This document shows, piece by piece, positions 1-6,710 of a stretch of 9,611 nucleotides of DNA. The notes under the pieces are model-generated. The model did not search any database, was not told the origin of the DNA, and was given only the letters and a program-made list of their open reading frames with translations. Source of the stretch: Promethearchaeota archaeon. Its GTDB lineage: Archaea > Asgardarchaeota > Lokiarchaeia > Sigynarchaeales > SOKP01. The stretch lies in NCBI GenBank assembly GCA_019057975.1, contig JAHLWJ010000164.1, forward strand, positions 1 to 9,611. Reading direction: 5' to 3'. The position numbers and the translations under genes are program-made. Within the stretch, counting starts at the first letter, position 1; each line of letters begins with the position of its first letter.

Positions 1-260
1 GCTTCGGTTATTTGATATCTTCCCCATTCTTCTTTTTCGATTAATTTTGATCTTAAGAGTAGATCAAGATGATGATTAATCGTAGTACGTTTAACATTTA
101 GGCGATCCAACATAAATGAAAAACTTCGAGGTCCTTTTAAGAGATATCCCAATATTAAAAGACGTTTCGAAGAACCAGCAGCCTTTAAAATAATTGTAAT
201 ATCTTTATAGGATTCTAATATTATTTCTGAGATATCATCTGGCGAACGCTCGTCTTCCAT
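1..260 (-). CDS. Winged-helix (ArsR-like) transcriptional regulator, N-terminal part
   Basis: The gene starts with ATG at 260-258 and stays open to the left edge, giving 86 complete codons; the C-terminus lies outside the window. The protein begins MEDERSPDDISEIILESYKD. Residues about 20-86 read as a winged helix-turn-helix: a helix containing SSKRLLILGYLLKGPRSF, then a recognition-helix region LNVKRTTINHHLDLLLRSKL, then the wing IEKEEWGRYQITEA. The phrase 'TTINHHLDLL..SKLIEKEEWGRYQIT' matches the usual ArsR/HTH_20 arrangement (helix 3, then 'gli...r.g..y.lt'). A GAGGT motif six bases before the ATG supports this start. It is transcribed divergently from the sugar importer, so it is the obvious candidate for the local regulator. 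No metal-binding Cys pair is visible in the part seen; the ligand is unknown and could be a sugar sensed by the missing C-terminal part. Confidence 0.8.
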   Translation of the reverse strand, partial: MEDERSPDDISEIILESYKDITIILKAAGSSKRLLILGYLLKGPRSFSFMLDRLNVKRTTINHHLDLLLRSKLIEKEEWGRYQITE

Positions 261-266
261 TTTAAA

Positions 267-272
267 ACCTCT
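267..272 (-). promoter_or_regulatory. Ribosome binding site of the divergent regulator
   Basis: On the minus strand AGAGGT lies six bases upstream of the ATG at 260. It matches the GGAGGTGA-type anti-16S complement and fixes the regulator start, which the minimum-length ORF listing would miss because the gene is cut by the window edge. Confidence 0.55.
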
Positions 273-317
273 AGTAATAAAGGAATATTTGATCTAGACA
301 AAAAAAACTTTATTTAT

Positions 318-331
318 CTAAAAAAATAGTA
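318..331 (-). promoter_or_regulatory. Candidate operator copy 1 (CTA-N6-TAG word) at the regulator promoter
   Basis: The minus strand reads TACTATTTTTTTAG, identical over 14 bases to the plus-strand word at 493-506. The core is CTA, six T, TAG, so it has dyad symmetry suited to a dimeric winged-helix protein, although the flanks are less symmetric than in copy 2. It falls at the start site predicted from the TATA candidate at 346-360, which would suit autorepression. Binding by the neighbouring regulator is inferred. Confidence 0.45.
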
Positions 332-345
332 CATTTTTCATATTT

Positions 346-360
346 GTATATTATTTATAG
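346..360 (-). promoter_or_regulatory. Candidate TATA box of the regulator gene
   Basis: On the minus strand the sequence reads CTATAAATAATATAC. An archaeal TATA box here predicts a transcription start near 325-330, about 65 bases before the regulator ATG, leaving a leader that includes the AGAGGT motif. The whole region is AT-rich, so TATA-like words are frequent by chance; the support is the spacing to the 14-bp repeated site at 318-331. Confidence 0.35.
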
Positions 361-446
361 ATTAAAATTTATATTTAAAAATTTCTTAAATTTTACATTC
401 TCAACTTAATTCAAACAATATTAATACATCTACTTATCTATGACGA

Positions 447-470
447 AACCGAAAAGTTTATATATATATT
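447..470 (+). promoter_or_regulatory. BRE/TATA promoter of the transporter operon
   Basis: The sequence ACCGAAAAG followed by TTTATATATATATT looks like a strong archaeal BRE plus TATA element. The box at 457-464 places the transcription start near 485-492. This gives an unusually long leader of about 135-140 bases before the binding-protein ATG at 626. Confidence 0.6.
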
Positions 471-489
471 GAAGAAGATAATAGAATCA

Positions 490-511
490 ATATACTATTT
501 TTTTAGTATAT
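490..511 (+). promoter_or_regulatory. Candidate operator copy 2: perfect 8-bp inverted repeat at the transporter start site
   Basis: ATATACTA, six T, then TAGTATAT form a perfect 8-bp inverted repeat. Half-site centres are 14 bp apart. The repeat begins roughly at the transcription start predicted from the TATA box at 457-470, where a bound dimer would block initiation. Its inner 14 bases (493-506) recur on the opposite strand at 318-331. The same sequence in RNA could form a weak AU hairpin, but duplication in both divergent promoters favours a protein site. Confidence 0.5.
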
Positions 512-540
512 CCTTTATAACAAAAATTTGAAAAAACTGG

Positions 541-571
541 AGTGTTTTAAAAAACATATTTTTTCAACACT
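541..571 (+). promoter_or_regulatory. Imperfect hairpin in the leader of the binding-protein mRNA
   Basis: AGTGTT (541-546) pairs with AACACT (566-571), and AAAAAA (549-554) pairs with TTTTTT (559-564) around a CATA loop, with a small TT/C internal mismatch. This gives a 12-bp interrupted stem 54 bases before the ATG. It is followed by a run of 13 A at 597-609 and a weak GGGG ribosome-binding motif at 614-617. It could stabilise the mRNA or keep the start region open. AT-rich composition makes chance pairing of the A/T part easy, but the GTGTT/AACAC part is less expected. Confidence 0.35.
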
Positions 572-625
572 AATTTAATAGAAAAAATTAATATATAAAA
601 AAAAAAAAATATTGGGGAAAAAAAA

Positions 626-2623
626 ATGAAAATTGGAAAAAAATTTCCCATTGTTATAGGTTTATTTTTATTTGCGATAATCCCTGTAGCAATGATCCCT
701 GTCACAGTAGCCGATGGGCCCTCTACCTCAGCAATCACCGGTATTCCCGATCAGCGAACTACAGACTCACCTCGTCATCAAACTATGTGGATGGCAGGAA
801 GTTATAATGGTGCAGGTAATTTTATACCATGGAGTACTGGTTTACACCCAGGCACAGATGCAGGAATGTATGAAACCTTATTTGGGAGAAATACTTTAGC
901 CGAAGTGGATGTTCCATGTATAGGTATTAGCTACTCATGGGGCGTAACAGGTGAAAATATAACCATTGAGCTAAATCCTAATGCTAAATGGTCTGATGGT
1001 GAAACAATTGATGCTTCTGATGTAGCATATAGTTTTGAACTTGCTGGAAAACAAGCTAGATATGTAACTGATTTTGCATTAAGATTTGAAGATTTTGTTG
1101 CAGTAGATAATGATACAGTTCGATTTGATATGAATCCTGGTTTTGAATCTAGTCGACAAGTCGAAGTTTGGATAAAAGGTAATATTCCAATTGTACCTGA
1201 ACATATTTGGACAACAATTGAAGCTGAAGAAAGTGATGCGGGTGATTTCTCAATTGCAGCCTTTCAATATGATTGGTTTGATGGAGCAGATACACCAGAC
1301 GAATGGAAAGTAATTTCTGGTCCTTATGCTCCTGTCTATCGAAATGCAATGGAGACAACTTGTATATATCAGTATAGAGGAGAAGATTGGTGGGGTCATG
1401 ATATTCTTTACACAGATCTCCCAAATTATTCACCAGACCAAAGAGATAATGCTGGCAGTGAAGGTGGTATTCCTAAATATTTGGCATCTAACGCATTTTG
1501 GGATAATCCCGCACAAGATCTTGCCTTTATTGAAGGAACAATAGATTTATTTGCTGGTTATTATGCCAACATCTGGGAAGTTTGGGAAAACGCTAAGGAA
1601 GGTAGCTCCCAATCATATGTTACTACTTGGTATGGTCATAATTCTCCTTACCAATTAGCAGCAAGTGCTCTTATAAATCTTGTTCCTAATCATCTTCTTG
1701 CAGATTCACCTTTAGGTATAGCAAAATTCAGAGAAGCCTTAGCATATGCTATTAATTATGCCCCTATTCCAGGTGATGCCGCTTCGGGATATTGGACACA
1801 AGCTAAACCTGGATGGCTCGATGATAATAGTATATTACATGTGCCCTATTATAATGCATCTATTACCGCAAAATACCAAAAATCTTTGAATGTTACCAAA
1901 GCTAAACATATATTAGGAAACATTACTGGTATGACAGGTTCTGTAGCTACCGGATGGATATATAATGGAGATCCTGTTGGACCTTACACGGCAATTACTC
2001 CTACTGGTTGGACTGATACTACTGCATTTACAACCTATGTAACAGCAGATATAAAAGCGAATTTAGGTATCGAAATAACAGTTTCGGAAGTTGAATATGG
2101 AACTGTTTATCAAGATAAAATAGCTAATCAAGACTTTGAGTTTGCTATGGGTTGTGTTGGAAATCGGTTAGCAGATCCTCCTGCAAGATTTCTTGATTAT
2201 CCGAGAGGAGAACACTTATGGAATAAAAACCAAAGCAGCTGGGATAACGATGAATTTAATGACTTATGGAATTTATTAGATGCTGCACCAGAAACAGAAT
2301 ATGCACAACATCTCGATAGAATGCAAGAAATTTTAGCTCAAGAAGTTCCAGAAATTCCTGGTTTTGTTAATGGATATTGGTATGCTGTTAATGAATATCT
2401 ATGGACAGGCTGGGCTACTGAAGATAATGACTTCCAACAATTAATTACCTCTTGGACAGATGATCAATTCGTCATGAAAACAAGATTAATGCTGAACTTA
2501 GTAAACACTGGCAGAAAACCATCAGCAGAAGTGATTCCATGGTTTGGTTTAGAAATCTTTGTATTGCTTGGGATTATTTCTATTACAATTCTAACTGGTT
2601 TTAGATTAAAAAGAAAGAGGTAA
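626..2623 (+). CDS. Extracellular sugar/oligopeptide-family solute-binding protein, membrane-anchored
   Basis: This 665-residue protein is the substrate receptor of the importer, family 5 extracellular solute-binding proteins (SBP_bac_5). Residues 1-29 form a Sec signal peptide: basic start, hydrophobic stretch at 8-27, and likely cleavage after VTVA. There is no lipobox Cys. Residues 121-140 (KWSDGETIDASDVAYSFELA) are the family signature. Residues about 637-660 form one transmembrane helix followed by RLKRKR, so the mature protein is anchored by its C-terminus, a layout common in archaea. The mature domain is rich in Trp and Tyr and has several N-x-S/T sequons, consistent with sugar binding and possible surface glycosylation. 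The substrate is not shown by the sequence; cellobiose or cello-oligosaccharides are inferred from the downstream phosphorylase and from known cellobiose-binding members of this family in Thermotoga and Pyrococcus. The ATG lies eight bases after GGGG. Confidence 0.9.
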   Translation: MKIGKKFPIVIGLFLFAIIPVAMIPVTVADGPSTSAITGIPDQRTTDSPRHQTMWMAGSYNGAGNFIPWSTGLHPGTDAGMYETLFGRNTLAEVDVPCIGISYSWGVTGENITIELNPNAKWSDGETIDASDVAYSFELAGKQARYVTDFALRFEDFVAVDNDTVRFDMNPGFESSRQVEVWIKGNIPIVPEHIWTTIEAEESDAGDFSIAAFQYDWFDGADTPDEWKVISGPYAPVYRNAMETTCIYQYRGEDWWGHDILYTDLPNYSPDQRDNAGSEGGIPKYLASNAFWDNPAQDLAFIEGTIDLFAGYYANIWEVWENAKEGSSQSYVTTWYGHNSPYQLAASALINLVPNHLLADSPLGIAKFREALAYAINYAPIPGDAASGYWTQAKPGWLDDNSILHVPYYNASITAKYQKSLNVTKAKHILGNITGMTGSVATGWIYNGDPVGPYTAITPTGWTDTTAFTTYVTADIKANLGIEITVSEVEYGTVYQDKIANQDFEFAMGCVGNRLADPPARFLDYPRGEHLWNKNQSSWDNDEFNDLWNLLDAAPETEYAQHLDRMQEILAQEVPEIPGFVNGYWYAVNEYLWTGWATEDNDFQQLITSWTDDQFVMKTRLMLNLVNTGRKPSAEVIPWFGLEIFVLLGIISITILTGFRLKRKR

Positions 2624-2659
2624 TAGATAAAAGCATATATAATTTTAAAAATAAATAAC

Positions 2660-2672
2660 TTTTTTTTCTTTT
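2660..2672 (+). terminator. T-rich tract, possible partial terminator after the binding-protein gene
   Basis: Eight T, one C and four T occur 36 bases after the binding-protein stop. Archaeal RNA polymerase commonly terminates at oligo-T without a hairpin. Partial termination here would give more binding protein than permease, a usual ratio for ABC importers. It is followed by a candidate new promoter. Confidence 0.35.
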
Positions 2673-2700
2673 ATTATTACGATTAAATATTTAAATCATT

Positions 2701-2720
2701 AAGGAAACTATAAAATACAA
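2701..2720 (+). promoter_or_regulatory. Candidate internal promoter before the permease genes
   Basis: AAGGAAA followed by CTATAAAATA resembles a BRE plus TATA element. It predicts a start near 2735-2740, only about 7-12 bases before the permease ATG at 2747. That ATG has no Shine-Dalgarno motif, which fits a nearly leaderless transcript. Confidence 0.4.
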
Positions 2721-2746
2721 ACAAACTTCTTTACTCTGATACTATA

Positions 2747-3844
2747 ATGAAGCTAACAGAAATGGGAATAATAGAGAAAAAAGAAAATGAAGAACAGGAT
2801 TCTTTTTCTGAATCAAGCGAAAAACAAAGTACTTTTAAAAAATTCATTTCAAATTCCTTTCTACATATGGCTATAAAAAAAGGAATTTTCTATTTTGTTG
2901 TATTTTTCATCGCACTCACATTGGCTTTTCTGATACCCAGACTGGTAGAGGGGAATATTTTAGAATATATTTATCAAAGACCACAAGGAACCCCTCAGGC
3001 AGTGTGGGATGAAGAGATAAAGCAGTTGGAAGAGTATTTAGGGTTAAATTATCCTCTTCATATTCAATATATTAATTTCTTAAGAAGTTTCTTTTTTGAA
3101 TTTGATTTAGGATATTCTACGTTATTTAGGCTTGAACCGGTAATAAATATAGTTGAAAGAACACTTCCCTATACTTTAATGTTAGTTGTTCCAGTTTTAT
3201 TAATTACTTTTTTCATTGGAAATTGGATTGGAGCCCGTGCGGGGTATTCTGGAAAAAGAAAAGATAAAATCGCTTATTATGTGTTTATAGTATTACAAAC
3301 AGCACCTTTTTTTTGGTTGGGCTATGTATTTGTGGATTTGTTTATTGTTGAATTAAACTGGTTCCCTTATGGAGGAACTGTACCGCCATGGGCATGGGAC
3401 TGGAATGCAATATCTACAATATTTGATCATTTCTGGTTACCTTTTGTAGTTTTAATCCTTACAAATATTGGAGGATGGTCTACTGGAGCATATTCACTTA
3501 TGACTTTTGAAAAAGGTGAGGATTATTTAGCATATGCAAATAAATTAGGATTTAGAGATAAAACAATGCGTAAATATGCGTTTCGTAATAGTATGTTGCC
3601 ACAATTTACTGGATTAAATTTACGTTTTAATGGATTAATTGGGGCAACATTGATTACGGAAGTAATATTTAATTTTCCTGGTTTAGGGGCTACAATGCTT
3701 CTAGCTTTTAAAAATCATGATTATAATTTAATTATTGGAACTTTTATAATAACTATTATAATAGTAGTTGTGGGAAATTATTTAATAGACATGTGTTATG
3801 CCGTACTTGATCCCAGAATACGAGTTGGAGGTAAAGGTGAATAA
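2747..3844 (+). CDS. ABC importer permease, DppB/OppB type
   Basis: This 365-residue integral membrane protein is one of the two pore subunits. A polar, acidic and Ser-rich cytoplasmic extension covers residues 1-43, longer than in typical DppB proteins. Hydrophobic segments lie at about 47-66, 141-164, 177-200, 228-250, 290-312 and 328-352. The extracytoplasmic loop between the first two contains LGLNYPLHIQYINFL and LGYST, as in this family. The EAA loop that docks the ATPase runs from E258 to P285 (EDYLAYANKLGFRD, then NSMLP). The C-terminus YAVLDPRIRVGGKGE is the family ending. The ATG at 2747 lacks a ribosome-binding motif; an ATG five codons later is possible. The next gene begins five bases after the stop, so B and C are surely co-transcribed. 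Confidence 0.92.
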   Translation: MKLTEMGIIEKKENEEQDSFSESSEKQSTFKKFISNSFLHMAIKKGIFYFVVFFIALTLAFLIPRLVEGNILEYIYQRPQGTPQAVWDEEIKQLEEYLGLNYPLHIQYINFLRSFFFEFDLGYSTLFRLEPVINIVERTLPYTLMLVVPVLLITFFIGNWIGARAGYSGKRKDKIAYYVFIVLQTAPFFWLGYVFVDLFIVELNWFPYGGTVPPWAWDWNAISTIFDHFWLPFVVLILTNIGGWSTGAYSLMTFEKGEDYLAYANKLGFRDKTMRKYAFRNSMLPQFTGLNLRFNGLIGATLITEVIFNFPGLGATMLLAFKNHDYNLIIGTFIITIIIVVVGNYLIDMCYAVLDPRIRVGGKGE

Positions 3845-3849
3845 AAAAT

Positions 3850-4773
3850 ATGACTAAAGAAATGTTATTAGAGACAAAAGGACCAGAATTAGAAGATAGT
3901 TCTTTTAAAGAAGTCTTAAAAGAGAAATATCATAATGCTATGGCTCGATATAAAGCTCAATTAATTTTGCTATTTGTTTTTTTGGTTGTAATATTGATAA
4001 TTGTAATTTTAACATATATTCCTCCCTTTAATGAACCTGAGAAAGTTTATTGGGTAGAAGGTAGCAGAGATAATTTTAGGGATCCAACATTCAAACATCT
4101 TTTAGGGACTGATCAACATGGAAGGGATTACTTAACTCGTCTATTGCATGCTATTAGAAATTCTTTAGTATTTGGTTTTATCACTGGTTTACTATGTACT
4201 GGAATAGCTGTATTTCTAGGTGTAATTGGACCCTTTAAAGGAGGAGTCACAGATACAACTACTTCCTTTATTACGAATATCGCTTTAGTTTTCCCCCAGA
4301 TACCTTTTATTTTATTAATGTCGGCTATTTTACAAACTCGTGAATGGTGGGTAACGATGCTAATCATAGGATTATTCACCTGGCCTTGGGCTGCACGTTC
4401 TATTAGATCTCAAGTTTTGACATTAAAAGAAAGAAATTATGTAAAAGTTGCAAAAATGTCCGGCTTAAAAGAGTCGAAAATAGCTTTCGTAGAAGTTTTA
4501 CCTAATGTGCTACCCTATATATTCTTGGCTTTTATTATATTTTTAGGTAATGCTATTATAATTGAAGCAGGAATAGCAATTATTGGATTAGGTCAACAAA
4601 ATTGGTTAACATTAGGTTTATTATTGAATCACGCAGTAAGTTGGGGTTTGATATATCCTAGAAGACTTTATGCTATGTGGTTGACTCCGGGAATTTGCTT
4701 GATATTAATATATTTAGCATTCTTCATAATACACTCAAGTGTAAGTCGGACCTTTGAACAAAGAAAAGCATAA
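3850..4773 (+). CDS. ABC importer permease, DppC/OppC type
   Basis: This 307-residue protein is the partner pore subunit. A cytoplasmic N-terminus of about 36 residues is followed by a first helix at 37-57. The family motif LGTDQHGRDYLTRLLHAIRN starts at residue 85. Further helices lie at about 104-126, 139-161, 166-182, 222-246 and 276-295. The EAA loop covers about 195-222 (RNYVKVAKMSGLKESK, ending VLPNVLP). AGGTGA ends nine bases before the ATG and overlaps the stop region of the B gene, which supports the start and suggests coupled translation. An ATG four codons later is a less well spaced alternative. Length and motifs are ordinary for OppC_N plus BPD_transp_1 proteins. Confidence 0.93.
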   Translation: MTKEMLLETKGPELEDSSFKEVLKEKYHNAMARYKAQLILLFVFLVVILIIVILTYIPPFNEPEKVYWVEGSRDNFRDPTFKHLLGTDQHGRDYLTRLLHAIRNSLVFGFITGLLCTGIAVFLGVIGPFKGGVTDTTTSFITNIALVFPQIPFILLMSAILQTREWWVTMLIIGLFTWPWAARSIRSQVLTLKERNYVKVAKMSGLKESKIAFVEVLPNVLPYIFLAFIIFLGNAIIIEAGIAIIGLGQQNWLTLGLLLNHAVSWGLIYPRRLYAMWLTPGICLILIYLAFFIIHSSVSRTFEQRKA

Positions 4774-4800
4774 AATATTAAAAAAGAAAGAAAATTAAAT

Positions 4801-5799
4801 ATGACAGAAGAAGTAATTAAAATAAAGGATCTTAAGGGCTATTATAGAGGATCATTTGGAGTTGTTCATGCTGTTGATGGAGTATCATTATCTGTTAATA
4901 AGGGGGATATAATGGGAATAACAGGTGAATCTGGATGTGGAAAAACGTCTTTAGCAGAATTAATAACAGGAAGACCGATACAGTTATTGCATCATGAGGG
5001 AGGGCAAGTTTACGTTAATGATCTTTCAATGTATGAATTAGTTGCAGAGGTTGTAAGAAAAGAAATTCTCTGTAAAGTGATGGGATATGTACCTCAAGCT
5101 TCCCAGAATTCATTAAATCCAGTTAAAAAGATTAGAAATTTTATATTAGATGCAATGAGAGAACGCATAGGAACAAAAACTAAAAATAAAGAAAAAGTTT
5201 TAAACCAAGTAGCCGAACACTTTAAAAAATTAGGTTTAGAAAAATCAGTTATAGATAAATATCCACATGAACTTAGCGGGGGAATGAAACAACGTGTCGT
5301 TGTAGGCATATCTACTCTATGGAATCCACTTATCTTAATTGTAGACGAACCGACAAGCGCATTAGATGTAACTACTCAACAACTTTTGATAAAAACATTA
5401 ATTAATCTGAAGAAAGCAGGAATTGTTGAGACAATATTATTTATCTCTCATGATCTTCCCACTCTAGCACAAATATGCAATTTATGCATAATAATGTATG
5501 CCGGAAAAATTGTTGAAAAAGCAAGTATGGATGATATCATTAGTAATCCTCAACATCCATATACTAAAATGTTGATACGTTCAATAGCATGTTTTAACCC
5601 AGATGGATCTGCTGAGACAAACTTAGAGGGAATTCCAGGAAGCCCTCCAGATTTGAAAAAGCCTCCTAAAGGTTGTAGATTTTATCCACGCTGTTCAAGT
5701 AGTTTAGAAAAATGTAAGGAAAACTATCCCCCATTTTTCATTCCAAGAACAGAGAGTAATCAAGTAGCATGCTGGTTATATGAGGAGGTTGGTGATTAA
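4801..5799 (+). CDS. ABC importer ATPase, DppD/OppD type, with four-Cys C-terminal domain
   Basis: This 332-residue cytoplasmic ATPase powers the importer. Visible motifs: Walker A GESGCGKT at 42-49, Q-loop Gln99, signature LSGGM at 158-162, Walker B LILIVDEP at 177-184 with catalytic Glu183, D-loop SALD at 186-189 and switch His217. The Opp/Dpp C-terminal domain follows from about 245 (NPQHPYTKML). It has four cysteines, C292, C298, C305 and C324 (CRFYPRC, EKC, VACW), the spacing associated with a [4Fe-4S] cluster in bacterial DppD/OppD proteins. The gene lies 27 bases after the C permease; only a weak purine-rich stretch precedes the ATG. All ATPase residues are intact. The start agrees with the N-terminus of relatives (first strand EVIKIKDLKGYY). 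Confidence 0.94.
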   Translation: MTEEVIKIKDLKGYYRGSFGVVHAVDGVSLSVNKGDIMGITGESGCGKTSLAELITGRPIQLLHHEGGQVYVNDLSMYELVAEVVRKEILCKVMGYVPQASQNSLNPVKKIRNFILDAMRERIGTKTKNKEKVLNQVAEHFKKLGLEKSVIDKYPHELSGGMKQRVVVGISTLWNPLILIVDEPTSALDVTTQQLLIKTLINLKKAGIVETILFISHDLPTLAQICNLCIIMYAGKIVEKASMDDIISNPQHPYTKMLIRSIACFNPDGSAETNLEGIPGSPPDLKKPPKGCRFYPRCSSSLEKCKENYPPFFIPRTESNQVACWLYEEVGD

Positions 5800-5801
5800 T
5801 A

Positions 5802-6602
5802 ATGAAGAAGGAAATACTAAAAATTCAAAATCTTACAAAAAAATATACCTCTGGTCTTATAAGAACCAAAGAGACAATAGCAGTTAAAGATACCTCATTT
5901 AATTTATATTATGGAGAGATTATTTCTCTTGTTGGTGAAAGTGGAAGTGGAAAAACAACTATTGCTAATTTAATTTTAAGATTTATTCAACCAACTGAAG
6001 GAGAAATATTTTATGATGGGAGAGAAATCCATGATATTCCAACGAAAGATTATTATAAAAATGTTCAAGGGATCTTTCAAGACCCTTATAGTTCCTTTAA
6101 TTATTTTTATAGAATTGATCATATGTTAAATCAAGCTTTAAAATATAGTCTAAAGGGTATTACCAATAAAAGAAAAGCTCTTGAATCTGCGTTAAGTATT
6201 GTTGGGCTTAATAAAGAAGACATTTTAGGAAGATTTCCACACCAAATTTCGGGAGGACAATTACAGCGTGTTTTAACCGCAAGAGCGTTATTGTTTAAAC
6301 CTAAATTAATAATCGCAGATGAACCAACAAGTATGATTGATTCGAGCTCCCGGGCAGATATTTTAAACCTTTTCAAAGAATTAAAAGAAGGAACAACTTA
6401 TACGGAAGGTATATCAATAATATTTATTACACATGATATAGGACAAGCGCAATACATATCAGATCGGGTAATAGTTATGAAAGAGGGGATTATCGTAGAG
6501 GAAGGTCTAACGGATGACGTTTTTCTCAATCCTCGTCATCCGTACACTCAAAATCTATTAGGGTGTTGTCCAAGCATTTATCGGAAATGGGAATTTGAAT
6601 AA
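5802..6602 (+). CDS. ABC importer ATPase, DppF/OppF type
   Basis: This 266-residue protein is the second ATPase, expected to pair with the D subunit. Visible motifs: Walker A GESGSGKT at 45-52, Q-loop Gln93 (IFQDPYSSFN), signature ISGGQ at 149-153, Walker B LIIADEP at 169-175 with Glu174, D-loop SMID and switch His211. The Opp/Dpp tail begins at about 243 (NPRHPYTQNLLGCCPS) but ends soon after. The protein is therefore shorter than typical OppF (about 310-330 residues) and lacks the four-Cys segment seen in its partner. The ATG follows the upstream stop by two bases. GGTGA lies six bases before it, inside the end of the D gene, so translation is probably coupled. Confidence 0.94.
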   Translation: MKKEILKIQNLTKKYTSGLIRTKETIAVKDTSFNLYYGEIISLVGESGSGKTTIANLILRFIQPTEGEIFYDGREIHDIPTKDYYKNVQGIFQDPYSSFNYFYRIDHMLNQALKYSLKGITNKRKALESALSIVGLNKEDILGRFPHQISGGQLQRVLTARALLFKPKLIIADEPTSMIDSSSRADILNLFKELKEGTTYTEGISIIFITHDIGQAQYISDRVIVMKEGIIVEEGLTDDVFLNPRHPYTQNLLGCCPSIYRKWEFE

Positions 6603-6620
6603 AGGTAATTAAGTCCCTAA

Positions 6621-6645
6621 ATGCAAATTTAAAATTATATTAAAA
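6621..6645 (+). promoter_or_regulatory. Candidate promoter of the phosphorylase gene
   Basis: In the 108-base gap before the phosphorylase, ATGCAAA followed by TTTAAAATTATAT resembles a BRE/TATA pair and predicts a start near 6655-6665, some 50 bases before the start codon. A promoter would allow the enzyme to be made apart from the transporter; read-through from the importer operon is equally possible. The 14-bp operator word is not present here. Confidence 0.3.
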
Positions 6646-6699
6646 GAGTTCAATTAAAACAATGAAATTCTCTCATTCTTTCTATGTTAAACTCTATAT

Positions 6700-6705
6700 A
6701 GGTGA
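6700..6705 (+). promoter_or_regulatory. Ribosome binding site that decides the phosphorylase start
   Basis: AGGTGA lies five bases before TTG 6711. It overlaps the GTG at 6702, which it therefore could not serve, and an in-frame TAG stop at 6699-6701 excludes any start further upstream. The motif is the same as those used by the C permease and F ATPase genes. Confidence 0.7.
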
Positions 6706-6710
6706 ATATT

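Noticed and set aside
361..400. AT-only palindromes such as AAATTTATATTTAAAAATTT
   Set aside because: Expected by chance in DNA this AT-rich; no C/G positions support the symmetry.
547..738. 63-codon minus-strand frame over the control region and start of the binding-protein gene
   Set aside because: It is the complement of the signal peptide coding sequence and A-rich leader; the low-complexity FFFF/III product looks like a shadow.
1149..1433. 94-codon minus-strand frame inside the binding-protein gene
   Set aside because: Fully inside a well-supported gene, with a biased His/Leu/Gln product and no recognisable motif.
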